Source of the DNA: Streptomyces sp. HPF1205
Lineage (GTDB): Bacteria; Actinomycetota; Actinomycetes; Streptomycetales; Streptomycetaceae
Assembly (NCBI RefSeq): GCF_020400825.1
Contig: NZ_JAINVH010000025.1
Span: 59,345-123,344 of the forward strand
Direction: 5' to 3'
Length of the DNA stretch: 64,000 nucleotides
A model generated the notes under the pieces. That model worked only from the letters and a program-made list of their open reading frames with translations, had not been told where the DNA came from and searched no databases. The translations under genes and the position numbers were made by a program. Each line of letters opens with the position of its first letter. The stretch's first letter is position 1. Below are positions 41,677-50,575 of this stretch, in pieces.

Positions 41677-42573
41677 ATGGACGTCACCGATGAGCCGCGA
41701 GGTCCCCGGGGCAAGCGGGACCTGCCCTTCCCGTACGACCAGGATCTGTCCGGGGTGCTGCGCAACCTCCACCGCAGCACCCGGTGGGGCCGCGAGCGGC
41801 TCGCGAACGACAAGGTCACCGCGGCCTTCCTGGCCGCCGGCATGCGCCTGCTCGTGACCCATCTGGGCCCGGGCGGCCGGCGGCCCGTCGACAGCGAGCG
41901 GCTGCTGCTCGGTTCGCTCTCGCAGCGCAGGGTGGCCGAGGAGTTCGCCCGCAACCCGCACCCGTTCGTCCGCCACGGCAACGGCGTCTCGATGCTGCGC
42001 GACCGCTGGACCCCGCACTCCGACTTCGTCACCGACCTGATCACCTTCGCCGTCTGGCGGGAGAACTACCGGCCGCGCTACCGCAGGCAGCAGGAGGCCG
42101 ATGTCGAACGGCTCGTGCGCGGACCCGACTTCGTACAGGCCGTCCACGACATCGCCTACCGGCACACCGCCGAGGGCGTCGGACTCCCCTCCGTCCGGCT
42201 GGGCCTGACCCTGATGACCGCCGCCGAGGGCGACGACGAGGTGGCCCGGATCATCTCGGCCGTGTACGAGGACTACGTCGGCTCGTGGAAGACGGTGTAC
42301 GCCGACGTCATACGCGAGCGCCGGCTCCGGCTGCGCCCCGGCCTCACCCTCGACGACCTGGCCAACGCGCTGTCCGCGGCCACCGACGGCATGATCCTGC
42401 GCGCCATCGGCGACCCGGGCGCAGCCGTGCTCGACCACGAACGCCGCCGCTCCCTGATGGGTACGGTCGCTCTCGCCGTCGTCCACGCCTTCCTCGAACC
42501 GGACGACGACGCGACCGGCCGCACCCTCGAACAGGCGGTGTCGTCCCGCTTCGACCCGCACCCGCACCCGTGA
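41677..42573 (+). CDS. uncharacterised helical protein, TetR C-domain-like
   Basis: 298 residues, mostly helical and soluble. The last third (LTLDDLANALSAATDGMILRAIGDPGAAV) resembles effector domains of TetR regulators, but no helix-turn-helix like that of TetR is visible at the N-terminus, which instead reads LPFPYDQDLSGVLRNLHRST. The start at 41677 is chosen because GGGGAG lies 10 bases upstream; the longer frame is Arg/Pro-rich noise. Function unknown. It may be a regulator with a diverged DNA-binding part. Confidence 0.65.
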   Translation: MDVTDEPRGPRGKRDLPFPYDQDLSGVLRNLHRSTRWGRERLANDKVTAAFLAAGMRLLVTHLGPGGRRPVDSERLLLGSLSQRRVAEEFARNPHPFVRHGNGVSMLRDRWTPHSDFVTDLITFAVWRENYRPRYRRQQEADVERLVRGPDFVQAVHDIAYRHTAEGVGLPSVRLGLTLMTAAEGDDEVARIISAVYEDYVGSWKTVYADVIRERRLRLRPGLTLDDLANALSAATDGMILRAIGDPGAAVLDHERRRSLMGTVALAVVHAFLEPDDDATGRTLEQAVSSRFDPHPHP

Positions 42574-42788
42574 TCGCGCCCGCGCCCATGACCGCGCCCG
42601 CACCCGCGCGCCCGCACCCGTAACCGCACCCGCGCCCCCGCCCGCGCGAAGACGCCACGCACCCCGCCCGCTCCCGGGTGGCGCCGCGGACCGGATGCGG
42701 CATGGCGCCGCCCGGTGGGCGCGGCGGCGTGCCAGGGTCGAAAGGACCCGGTGGCCAAGGCGCCGGACGACCGGTCGAGGAGGCGGCG

Positions 42789-44294
42789 TTGGCAGCGCGA
42801 CCGCACTGGCTGTTCGGCGACCAGTTGGGCCCGCACTTCACCGATCCCCGGCACGGCGGGCCGGAAGAGGACGCGCCGCTGGTGATGATCGAGGCCGAAT
42901 CGGTGCTGGCCCGGCGCCGCTTCCACCGCGCGAAGGCGCATCTGGTGCTGTCGGCGATGCGGCACCGGGCGGCGGAGCTGGGCGACCGGGTGACGTACGT
43001 CCGCGCGCGGACGTACCGCGAGGGCCTGGAACGGGCGGTTCCGCGGGGCCGCGTCACCGTGTTCCCGCCGACCTCGCGGCGGGCCGCCGGCCTGGTCGCC
43101 GCGCTCGGCCGGGTGGACGTCCTGCCGGAACGCGGCCACCTGGTCACCCGCGAGGAGTTCGCCGACTGGGCGGGCGAGCACGACGGCCGCCTGCGGATGG
43201 AGGACTTCTACCACCGGGTGCGCCGCGGCCTCGGGCTGCTGATGGACGACGGCGGTCCGCTCGGGGGCACGTGGAACCTCGACCGCGAGAACCGGGAGCC
43301 GCCGCCGTCCGGCCGCGAGGCCCTGGACCTCCGCGCCCCGTGGCGGCCCCGCGAGGACGCCGTGGACGACGAGGTCCGCCACGACCTGGACCGCTGGGAA
43401 CGCGAGGGCCGGGTCTCCTTCGTCGGCAGGGACGGCCCGCGCGGCTTCCCGGCCACCAGGCGGGAGGCCCTGTCCGCGCTGCGCCACTTCGTACGCCACC
43501 GGCTGGCCGCGTTCGGGCCGTACGAGGACGCGATGCTCGCGGCCGACCCCGTCATGAGCCACAGCCGGCTGTCCCCGGCGCTCAACCTCGGGCTGCTGCA
43601 TCCGCGGGAGTGCCTGCGGCGGGCGGAGGCGGCCCTGCGGTCCGGGGACGCGCCGCTGAACAGCGTGGAGGGCTTCGTCCGGCAGATCGCCGGATGGCGC
43701 GAATACGTCTGGCACCTGTACTGGTACTTCGGCGAGGAGTACCGCGGCTCCAACGCGCTGCGGCACCGCGAGCCGCTGCCGGAGTGGTTCGCGGAGCTGG
43801 ACGCGGACGCGGTGACCGCGCGCTGCCTGTCCACCGTGCTGGCCCAGGTCCGGGACACCGGGTGGACCCATCACATCCCGCGGCTGATGGTGCTCGGCAG
43901 CCGGGCCCTGCAGGACGGCTGGGACCCGGCCGCCGTGACCGACTGGTTCCACCGCTGCTTCGTGGACGGGTACGACTGGGTGATGCTGCCCAACGTCGTC
44001 GGCATGTCGCAGTACGCCGACGGCGGCCGGATGACCACCAAGCCGTACACGTCCGGCGGCGCGTACATCGACCGGATGAGCGACCTGTGCGGGGGCTGCG
44101 CCTACCGGCCGGGCGACCGTACCGGCGACCGCGCCTGCCCGTACACGGCCGGGTACTGGGCCTTCATCCACCGGCACCGTGACCGGCTGGCGCACAACCC
44201 CCGCACCGCTCGCGCGGCGCGGGGCCTGGACCGGCTGACCGACCTGCCCGAGACGCTGGACGGTGTGCGCGCCCGCGGCACGTCGGCCCCCTGA
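42789..44294 (+). CDS. FeS bacterial cryptochrome/(6-4) photolyase
   Basis: 501 residues. The start HWLFGDQLGPHF marks the deoxyribodipyrimidine photolyase-related group. Four cysteines fit the 4Fe-4S ligands of PhrB-type enzymes: one in TARCLSTVL, two in DLCGGCAY, one in RACPYTAGYW. FAD-binding signatures such as GFVRQIAGWREYVWHLYW and NVVGMSQYADGG are present. It should repair (6-4) photoproducts using blue light or act as a light sensor. TTG 42789 is chosen because GAGGAGG lies 5 bases upstream; the frame is open further. Confidence 0.9.
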   Translation: MAARPHWLFGDQLGPHFTDPRHGGPEEDAPLVMIEAESVLARRRFHRAKAHLVLSAMRHRAAELGDRVTYVRARTYREGLERAVPRGRVTVFPPTSRRAAGLVAALGRVDVLPERGHLVTREEFADWAGEHDGRLRMEDFYHRVRRGLGLLMDDGGPLGGTWNLDRENREPPPSGREALDLRAPWRPREDAVDDEVRHDLDRWEREGRVSFVGRDGPRGFPATRREALSALRHFVRHRLAAFGPYEDAMLAADPVMSHSRLSPALNLGLLHPRECLRRAEAALRSGDAPLNSVEGFVRQIAGWREYVWHLYWYFGEEYRGSNALRHREPLPEWFAELDADAVTARCLSTVLAQVRDTGWTHHIPRLMVLGSRALQDGWDPAAVTDWFHRCFVDGYDWVMLPNVVGMSQYADGGRMTTKPYTSGGAYIDRMSDLCGGCAYRPGDRTGDRACPYTAGYWAFIHRHRDRLAHNPRTARAARGLDRLTDLPETLDGVRARGTSAP

Positions 44295-44321
44295 GGCGGA
44301 CCGGACCGCACGGCGGGCGGG

Positions 44322-44588
44322 TCACGTCGCCGGACGGGCTTCCGGAGGGGCTTCCGTACCGGCTTCCGGACCGGGGGCCTTCGGGACGGGAGCTTCGGTG
44401 GCGGCGGCTTCCGGAGCGGGAGCTTCAGGCGCGGCGGCGGCCCGGATGCGGACGACGCCGCTGTCGAGGTCGATCGGCCCCCGGTACGGATCGCCCTCGC
44501 CTTCCTCGTCGCGCGTCCACTCCAGGCGGTGCTTCTCCTCCTCGCGGTGGCGGGCGCTGGGGAAGAAGATCTCTTCGAGGATGCTCAT
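44322..44588 (-). CDS. DUF6191-like small protein
   Basis: 88 residues. The N-terminal half, MSILEEIFFPSARHREEEKH and GDPYRGPIDLDSGVVRIR, has the pattern I remember for streptomycete DUF6191 proteins. The C-terminal half is an Ala/Pro/Glu repeat (APEAPAPEAAATEAP) of no clear function. It lies 13 bases after the ABC permease stop on the same strand and may be part of that operon. Role unknown. Confidence 0.7.
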   Translation of the reverse strand: MSILEEIFFPSARHREEEKHRLEWTRDEEGEGDPYRGPIDLDSGVVRIRAAAAPEAPAPEAAATEAPVPKAPGPEAGTEAPPEARPAT

Positions 44589-44601
44589 CGCGTGGCCCCT
44601 C

Positions 44602-45684
44602 TCAGCCCGCGCTCAGGCCGGCGCGGCGTACGAGCAGCCAGACGGCGGCGAGGGCGAGGGCGCCGAGGCCGAGGTAGCCGGAGGCGATGAGGAGGTGGAA
44701 CTCGGGGATCCTGCTGCCGGGCTGGTACGCCATGTACTGCTGGAAGCGGTGGTGGACGAGGCAGGAGAAGCCGGTTCGCGGGGGCAGCAGGATGAAGTCG
44801 GGGCAGGCGTGCTGCAGGCCCGCGTAGTCGAGGGGGTGGCCGGAGGCGTCGAAGACGTTCTCCACGTGACCGGGACCGACCCGGATGCCGCCCTTGATAC
44901 GCAGCGCGTTGGTGGGGTCGGTGGGTCCCGGCGCGCCGAACCGGAAGAGCCCGGACACCGGTTGCACCAGGGTGGGGTAGCGCCACTCGACGGTCAGCAG
45001 CAGGCCGACGAAGCCCGCGAGCACGGCCATCGCGGCGGGCAGGACGCGGCGGATCGCGGCCCCGAGCGCCACGCCGGCGGCGAACCACGCGACGCCGATC
45101 GCGAGCGGAAGCATGCCGGAGTCCAGGAACATCGACCCCTCGAACATGGTGCTGCCGTCCACGTCGTGGAGCACGTGCGCCAGATGGTCGGTGGTCGCCG
45201 ACAGGACCGCGGTCAGCGCCGCGACGAACCCTCCGACCAGGGCGAGCTTGGCCCACAGCCAGCGCACGGGCGAGACGTCCTGGCTCCAGGCGAGCAGCAG
45301 GGTGCGCTGCTCGTACTCCCTGGCCAGCAGGGGAACGCCGAGGAACATGCCGATCAGCGCCGGGAGGTACTGCACGGCCAGCAGCAGCTTGTCAGCGACG
45401 TCGATCGGGCCGGTGAAGCGGGCGTCGAGCGTCGCCGCCTGGGGTGAGCCGTCCGGGCAGAGCGTGTTGTGGCACTGGTGGTACAGGTTCGTCATATCGG
45501 CGGCGAGGTACAGCATCCAGCCGGTGAGCACGGCGGCCAGTACGAGGGAGGAGACCAGGGCCCAGCGGTGCTGGCGCCAGGTCACCCACGCCAGGCCGGC
45601 GAAACCCGCGCCCGGTCCGTCGTCCTCGGTCCGGGCGCCGGCGGGGCCCGCCTCGGCCGGGGCGGTAGGGGTCAGGGGAGTCAT
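44602..45684 (-). CDS. ABC-2 type permease of YtrA-type operon
   Basis: 360 residues with six hydrophobic segments (for example WALVSSLVLAAVLTGWMLYL, LALVGGFVAALTAVLSAT, MLPLAIGVAWFAAGVALGAA). A large outer loop with cysteines (YHQCHNTLCPDGS) lies between spans 1 and 2. Its ATG overlaps the ATPase stop (ATGA). The trio regulator-ATPase-permease is typical of YtrA-regulated exporters that respond to cell-envelope stress. Confidence 0.85.
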   Translation of the reverse strand: MTPLTPTAPAEAGPAGARTEDDGPGAGFAGLAWVTWRQHRWALVSSLVLAAVLTGWMLYLAADMTNLYHQCHNTLCPDGSPQAATLDARFTGPIDVADKLLLAVQYLPALIGMFLGVPLLAREYEQRTLLLAWSQDVSPVRWLWAKLALVGGFVAALTAVLSATTDHLAHVLHDVDGSTMFEGSMFLDSGMLPLAIGVAWFAAGVALGAAIRRVLPAAMAVLAGFVGLLLTVEWRYPTLVQPVSGLFRFGAPGPTDPTNALRIKGGIRVGPGHVENVFDASGHPLDYAGLQHACPDFILLPPRTGFSCLVHHRFQQYMAYQPGSRIPEFHLLIASGYLGLGALALAAVWLLVRRAGLSAG

Positions 45685-46619
45685 GCCACCGCCTCCGGAC
45701 GGAGGGACGCCCGTTCCGACGTCCGCCCCGACGCCTGTCCCGACGCCCTGAGGTGGGCCAGGACCAGGTCGTCCAGCGTGAGCGGCTCGGCGGTCCAGCC
45801 GGGGGCGACGACCGGGGGCGCGCCCGCCGGGTCCGGCAGCCGTACGACGAACGTCGACTGGCGGTCGGTGTGCCGCTCCGACACGATCGTCCCCGGGCCC
45901 GGCGGCAGGTCCGCCCGCGGACCGATGAGCCGCGTGTGCTGCGCGAGGAGCTCTTCCACGTCGCCGGCCAGGACCGCGCGGCCATCGGCGAGGAGCAGCA
46001 AGTGGTCGCTCACTCCGGTCAGTTCGGCGACGATGTGGGTCGACAGCATCACCGTCATCGCGTTCTCGGCGGCCTCCGCCAGTAGTTCCCCGGTCACCTC
46101 GGTGCGCGCCACGGGGTCGAGGTCGGACAACGGCTCGTCGAGCAGCAGCAGATCGGGACGTGATCCCAGGGTGACGGCCAGGGCGACCTGCGTGCGCTGG
46201 CCCCCGGAGAGCCTGCCGCAGGGGCGGTCGAGCGGTACGCCGAAGCGGTTCAGCCAGGACAGCGCCCGCCGCTGGTCCCACGCGCGGTTGGTGCTCCGCC
46301 CGAACCTGAGCATGTCCGCCGCGCTGAAGTCCCGGTAGAGGGGCTTGTCCTGGGCCAGGATCGCGACCCGGCTGCCGCTGCCGGCGCCGGGCTTGCGGCC
46401 CTGCACCACGGGCTCGCCGCCGACCAGCAGCGAGCCGCCGGTCGCGGGCAGCATGCCGCTGACGATGCTCATCAACGTCGATTTTCCCGCCCCGTTGGGG
46501 CCGACCAGCGCGATGACGGCGCCCGCGGGCAGGCGGAAGCCGCACTCGCGCAGCGCCCACACACCGCGGTACCGCTTGCTCAGGTCCCGCGCCTCCACGG
46601 CGCTCGGTCCGCCGCTCAC
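45681..46619 (-). CDS. ABC transporter ATPase of YtrA-type operon
   Basis: 312 residues with Walker A GPNGAGKSTLMS, signature LSGGQRTQVALAV, Walker B LLLLDEPLSDLDP and switch His STHIVAEL. The C-terminal domain is about 90 residues. Overlapping starts and stops (ATGA) with both neighbours show a single translation-coupled operon. The substrate is unknown, with antibiotics or envelope precursors most likely for this class. Confidence 0.9.
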   Translation of the reverse strand: MSGGPSAVEARDLSKRYRGVWALRECGFRLPAGAVIALVGPNGAGKSTLMSIVSGMLPATGGSLLVGGEPVVQGRKPGAGSGSRVAILAQDKPLYRDFSAADMLRFGRSTNRAWDQRRALSWLNRFGVPLDRPCGRLSGGQRTQVALAVTLGSRPDLLLLDEPLSDLDPVARTEVTGELLAEAAENAMTVMLSTHIVAELTGVSDHLLLLADGRAVLAGDVEELLAQHTRLIGPRADLPPGPGTIVSERHTDRQSTFVVRLPDPAGAPPVVAPGWTAEPLTLDDLVLAHLRASGQASGRTSERASLRPEAVA

Positions 46620-47065
46620 GCCGCGCCCCCTTCCGTCCGTATCCCGGTCGCGCGCGGCGACGGGCCGGTCCCCGTCCGCGTACGGTCCGCCGAGTCCTCG
46701 GCGATCACCGAGGCGATCAGGGCCTGCACGTCCTCGTCCTCAAGGCCCGCCTCCCGCGCCTGGCCGAGCCAGCGGGCGAGCGCCGCGCGCAGCCGCGCCA
46801 TGACATGGGGATCCGCATCGCCGAGTGACGCGCTCACGAACGTCCCCGCACCTTGTCGCGCCTCCACCAGACCCGACAGCTCCAGCTCGCGGTACGCCTT
46901 CAGCACCGTGTTCGCGTTGACCGTGCACGAGGTCACCACGGCCCGCACCGCCGGCAACTGATCCCCCGGACGCAGCCGCCCCAGCCGTAGCGCCTCGCGC
47001 ACCTGCCGTACCAACTGGGCGTACGCGGGGACACTGCTGGACCGGTCGACATGGAAGTCGATCAC
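46616..47065 (-). CDS. YtrA-subfamily GntR regulator
   Basis: 149 residues, the short length of the YtrA group: a winged helix (VPAYAQLVRQVREALRLG, DQLPAVRAV, TVNANTVLKAYRELELSG) and only a brief C-terminal dimerisation stretch. It heads the ABC operon and lies 19 bases from a perfect 12+12 inverted repeat, so it should repress itself and the transporter until an unknown signal appears. Confidence 0.92.
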   Translation of the reverse strand: MIDFHVDRSSSVPAYAQLVRQVREALRLGRLRPGDQLPAVRAVVTSCTVNANTVLKAYRELELSGLVEARQGAGTFVSASLGDADPHVMARLRAALARWLGQAREAGLEDEDVQALIASVIAEDSADRTRTGTGPSPRATGIRTEGGAA

Positions 47066-47083
47066 ACCCGTCCCTCCCTCCCG

Positions 47084-47113
47084 TTCAGTGTTCTAGTGAA
47101 GTAGAACACTGAA
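47084..47113 (-). promoter_or_regulatory. perfect 12+12 inverted repeat, YtrA-type operator
   Basis: TTCAGTGTTCTA and TAGAACACTGAA flank a 6-base spacer. GTGTTCTA / TAGAACAC fits the outward GT...AC ends of GntR operators. It overlaps the expected promoter of the regulator-ABC operon. Confidence 0.85.
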
Positions 47114-47242
47114 GCGCCGAGCGGGCAAGGGCCGGGAAGGGCCGGGCGGAACCGGTGGCGGGAAGGGAGGACCGTGCGAGGGTGGGCCCATGGCGGTGCG
47201 GGAAGCCACGGGTCCTGGTCCCGCCCGCCCGTCATCGGTGCC

Positions 47243-47270
47243 TTGACTTGGAGCGCGCTTCACGTACGAC
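47243..47270 (+). promoter_or_regulatory. putative MerR-type promoter of aldo/keto reductase gene
   Basis: TTGACT and TACGAC are separated by 16 bases, with a dyad ttggag-cgc-gcttca in the spacer, as in MerR-family promoters. The -10 ends only 10 bases before the ATG and no ribosome binding site is seen, so the mRNA may be leaderless. Confidence 0.45.
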
Positions 47271-47280
47271 AGTGGCCGCC

Positions 47281-48267
47281 ATGAAACGACTTCTGGGACG
47301 CAGCGGCATCGAAGTGAGCGGCCTCGGCATGGGCTGCTGGGCGATCGGCGGACCGTGGGGCAACGGCGCCACGCAGCAGTTCGGCTGGGGCGAGGTGGAC
47401 GACGCCGAGTCCACCCGCGCCCTGCACCGGGCCTTCGACCTCGGCGTGACGTTCTACGACACCGCCAGCAGTTACGGCGCCGGCCACAGCGAGCGGGTCC
47501 TCGGCGCGGCCTTCCGCGACCGGCGCGACCAGGTCGTCATCGCCAGCAAGTGGGGCTCGACGTTCGACGAGCGGACCAGGACCGCGGGCGGCCCCGACCC
47601 CAGCCCGGCCTACCTGCGCGCATGCCTGGCGGGGTCGCTGCGCCGGCTCGGCACCGACTACGTCGACCTGTACCAGCTCCACCTGAACGACCTGCCCGTG
47701 GAGCAGGCCCTCGACCTGGTGGGCACGCTGGAGGATCTGGTCGCGGCAGGCTCGATACGGGCGTACGGCTGGAGCACGGACGACGCGGCCAAGGCCGAGG
47801 CGTTCGCGGCGCGGGCCCCGCACTGCACGGCCATCCAGCACGACATGTCCGTGCTGCGCGACGCGCCCGCGATGATCGCCGTCTGCGAGGCGTCGGGCCA
47901 GGCCGCGATCAACCGCGGGCCGCTCGCGATGGGCCTGCTCAGCGGCAAGTACCACGACGGGCGCAGGGTCGCGGACAACGACGTGCGCAACATGGACTAC
48001 GCCTGGATGACGTACTTCCGCGACGGCGCCGGCGACCCCGAGTGGCTCGCCGCGATCGACGGCGTCCGCGACATCCTCACCAGCGGCGGCCGCACCCTCG
48101 CCCAGGGCGCGCTGGCGTGGCTGTGGGCGCGCAGCCAGGTGACGATCCCGATCCCGGGCTTCCGCAACCTGGGCCAGGTCGAGGAGAACGCCGGGGCCCT
48201 CGCCCGCGGCCCGCTCACCCCGGACGAGTTCGCGCAGGTGGAGAAGCTGCTCGCCGCCTTGCGGTAG
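47281..48267 (+). CDS. aldo/keto reductase
   Basis: 328 residues, TIM-barrel NADPH-dependent oxidoreductase. Catalytic tetrad positions are visible: Asp in TFYDTASSYG, Tyr in the same motif, Lys in IASKWG and His in LYQLHLND. The NADP-binding end is IPGFRNLGQVEENAGAL. It reduces aldehydes or ketones; substrate unknown. The ATG at 47281 immediately follows a MerR-like promoter; the 126-base upstream extension of the frame is not convincing. Confidence 0.92.
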   Translation: MKRLLGRSGIEVSGLGMGCWAIGGPWGNGATQQFGWGEVDDAESTRALHRAFDLGVTFYDTASSYGAGHSERVLGAAFRDRRDQVVIASKWGSTFDERTRTAGGPDPSPAYLRACLAGSLRRLGTDYVDLYQLHLNDLPVEQALDLVGTLEDLVAAGSIRAYGWSTDDAAKAEAFAARAPHCTAIQHDMSVLRDAPAMIAVCEASGQAAINRGPLAMGLLSGKYHDGRRVADNDVRNMDYAWMTYFRDGAGDPEWLAAIDGVRDILTSGGRTLAQGALAWLWARSQVTIPIPGFRNLGQVEENAGALARGPLTPDEFAQVEKLLAALR

Positions 48268-48324
48268 CCCCGGGGACGCCCCCGCCCCTGCCCCTGCACC
48301 CGCCCCGCACCCGCCCGCGCCCGG

Positions 48325-50256
48325 TCAGGGCAGCACGGGCGGCGCGGGGGCGTTGCCGGCGACCGGCAGCTTGGCGTCACCGGCGTCACCGGCGTCACCG
48401 GCGTCACCGGCGTCACCGGCATGGTCGGCGCGGTCGGCGTCGGCGGCGTCCTCCTCCAGGAAGCCGCCCGACTGGTGCCGCCACAGCTTCGCGTAGGCGC
48501 CGTCGCGGGTGAGCAGTTGCTGGTGGGTGCCCTGCTCGACGATCCGTCCGCGGTCGAGGACGACGAGCCGGTCCATGCCGGCGACGGTGCTCAGCCGGTG
48601 CGCCACCACGAGCGCGGTGCGCCCGTCCATGAGCCGCCACAGCGCCTCCTGGACGAGGATCTCGCTCTCGGAGTCCAGGGCGCTGGTCGCCTCGTCCAGC
48701 AGCAGGATCGGGGCGTCGCGCAGGATCGCCCTGGCCAGAGCCACTCGCTGGCGCTGTCCGCCGGACAGCTTCACGCCGCGTTCGCCGACCATCGTGTCGA
48801 ACCCGTCGGGCAGCGCGTCGGCGAACTCCGTGACGTGCGCCGCCTCGGCGGCCCGGCGGATCTCGGCGTCGGTGGCGTCCGGCCGGGCGAAGGCGATGTT
48901 GTCCCGCAGCGTGCGGTGGAACATCGCCGGGTCCTGCGGCACGTACGAGATCAGGCCGCGCAGGTCCTTCTGCCGGATCCTGCTGATGTCCTGACCACCC
49001 ACCACGATCCGCCCGCCGTCGATGTCCGTCATCCGCAGCAGGAGCCGGGTCAGCGTGGTCTTGCCGCCGCCCGACCGTCCGACGAGACCGACCCTCGCCC
49101 CGCTGGGCACGGTCAGGTCGAGCTTGTCGAACAGCGGCTTCCCGCCCCCGTGGGCGAAGGTCACGCCCTCGAAGCGGACTTCGGCGCCCTCGTTCGACAG
49201 CGGCTCAGGCTCTCTTGGGTCGAGCACGGTGGGCGGGGCCAGCAGCAGTTCGGTGAACTGCGCGGCCTCCGTCATCGAGCTCTCCAGCCGGCGGTAGATC
49301 TGGTTGAACTCGAACATGATCCGCGTGGCGTTGCTGAAGTACGTGAACGCCACCACGACCGCCTCCACGCCGTGCCTGCCCCCGCCGAGGGTGACCGCGA
49401 GCAGCAGGCCGAGCGCGTTGGTGAGTACGGACATCGGCGCGACCAGCGTGTCGATGCGCAGGTTGCCGTAGTCCCACGACCGCAGGGACAGCCGTCGCGA
49501 GTGCGCGACGCGCGACCGGTGCTCGGCCGCCTCGCGGTCCTCGGCGCCGAACGCACGGACCGTGTCCATGTTCATCAGGACGTCGGCGACGTGCCCCGCC
49601 ACCCGGGCGATCGCCGCCTCGCGCCGGGCGACGAGAGCCTGGCGGCGCCGGATGAGCGGTGCCACGCACACGGCGGTCAGTACGATCAACGCCAGCAGGA
49701 CGGCGACGAGCAGCGGCTGGTACTGCCAGAGCACCACCGAACCGAACAGCAGGGGCACGAGGCTGCCCACGACCTGGAAGGTCAGCGTGTCGGTGAACTC
49801 CTCGAAGCGGGAGGCGAAGCTCAGCACCCGTTTGGTCAGCGCACCGGCGAAATTGTCGTGGAAGAAGGCGGCGTCCTTGGCGAACAGTTCGTCCATGCCG
49901 GTCACGTACAGGTCCTGGATGCCGTTCGCGTCGAGGCGGTTCAGGCAGTGGACGCCGAGGCGCCACAACGTCTCGGCGAGCAGCAGTACCGCGGCGAAGA
50001 CGAGGACGTACGGCACCATCGGCCCGACGGCGCCGCCCGTGCCCCCCGTGCCGTGCGCGCTGTCGGAGATGCGCCCCACGAGCTTGGCGACGACCAGCGG
50101 GGCCACGTAGTTGACGCCGATGTTGCCCAGCGCCGGCAGCAGCATCGCCGGCGCCGTCAGCCACCGGTGCCGGACCAGTTCCCCTCCGTAGTAGCGCAGT
50201 GCCAGCAGCACCGGGCCCCGGCCCGGCGCGTCCTCGCGCGTGTCAGGCGATCCCAT
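48325..50256 (-). CDS. ABC exporter, fused membrane and ATPase domains
   Basis: 643 residues: six-helix transmembrane domain (YGGELVRHRWLTAPAMLL to about residue 350) and ATPase with Walker A GLVGRSGGGKTTLTR, signature LSGGQRQRVALARAI, Walker B ILLLDEATSALDSE and H-loop VAHRLSTV. It works as a homodimer or with another half-transporter to export a lipid, peptide or drug. The C-terminus has a repeated Asp-Ala-Gly tail encoded by a 9-bp tandem repeat. The start at ATG 50256 is the most economical; the frame is open further without sense. Confidence 0.9.
   Translation of the reverse strand: MGSPDTREDAPGRGPVLLALRYYGGELVRHRWLTAPAMLLPALGNIGVNYVAPLVVAKLVGRISDSAHGTGGTGGAVGPMVPYVLVFAAVLLLAETLWRLGVHCLNRLDANGIQDLYVTGMDELFAKDAAFFHDNFAGALTKRVLSFASRFEEFTDTLTFQVVGSLVPLLFGSVVLWQYQPLLVAVLLALIVLTAVCVAPLIRRRQALVARREAAIARVAGHVADVLMNMDTVRAFGAEDREAAEHRSRVAHSRRLSLRSWDYGNLRIDTLVAPMSVLTNALGLLLAVTLGGGRHGVEAVVVAFTYFSNATRIMFEFNQIYRRLESSMTEAAQFTELLLAPPTVLDPREPEPLSNEGAEVRFEGVTFAHGGGKPLFDKLDLTVPSGARVGLVGRSGGGKTTLTRLLLRMTDIDGGRIVVGGQDISRIRQKDLRGLISYVPQDPAMFHRTLRDNIAFARPDATDAEIRRAAEAAHVTEFADALPDGFDTMVGERGVKLSGGQRQRVALARAILRDAPILLLDEATSALDSESEILVQEALWRLMDGRTALVVAHRLSTVAGMDRLVVLDRGRIVEQGTHQQLLTRDGAYAKLWRHQSGGFLEEDAADADRADHAGDAGDAGDAGDAGDAKLPVAGNAPAPPVLP
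48373..48417 (-). repeat. 9-bp tandem repeat, five copies
   Basis: Five perfect copies of ggcgtcacc encode an Asp-Ala-Gly repeat at the C-terminus of the ABC exporter. Slippage would alter the tail by three residues per unit without a frameshift. Confidence 0.9.
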
Positions 50257-50575
50257 TCCCAGCCCCGTGTCGTCGTCCGGCGGCCTGCCACCTCGGGAAC
50301 GGCCGCTCCCCGGTGAGCCGCCGAAGGCCGGAACCGGCAGTCTGCCGAGCCGTCTCCCGCGCGGTCCAAGCGTTTTCCGGCGAACGGGGCGCCGAGCGAA
50401 AGGATCCGGACGCGCGGACGGCACGGCGACGGCACCGATTCGGCACCGCGACGGCACCGCGACGGCTCCGATTCGGCACCGATTCGGCACTGTGAACGGG
50501 GGGTGCCGGGGAACCCCGGGGCAATAATGTGCGTCGACGCCTACGAGCAGGTGTTCGTGAGAGGGACGGCACACG
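50257..50575. other. 319-base divergent gap with short repeats
   Basis: Region between the divergent ABC exporter and kinase genes. At 50421-50492 it holds imperfect repeats of cgg(c)accg(cga/att) in series, giving a zig-zag of cgacggcaccg and attcggcaccg units. A palindromic ggtgccggggaaccccggggc occurs near 50502. No gene is seen. Confidence 0.5.
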
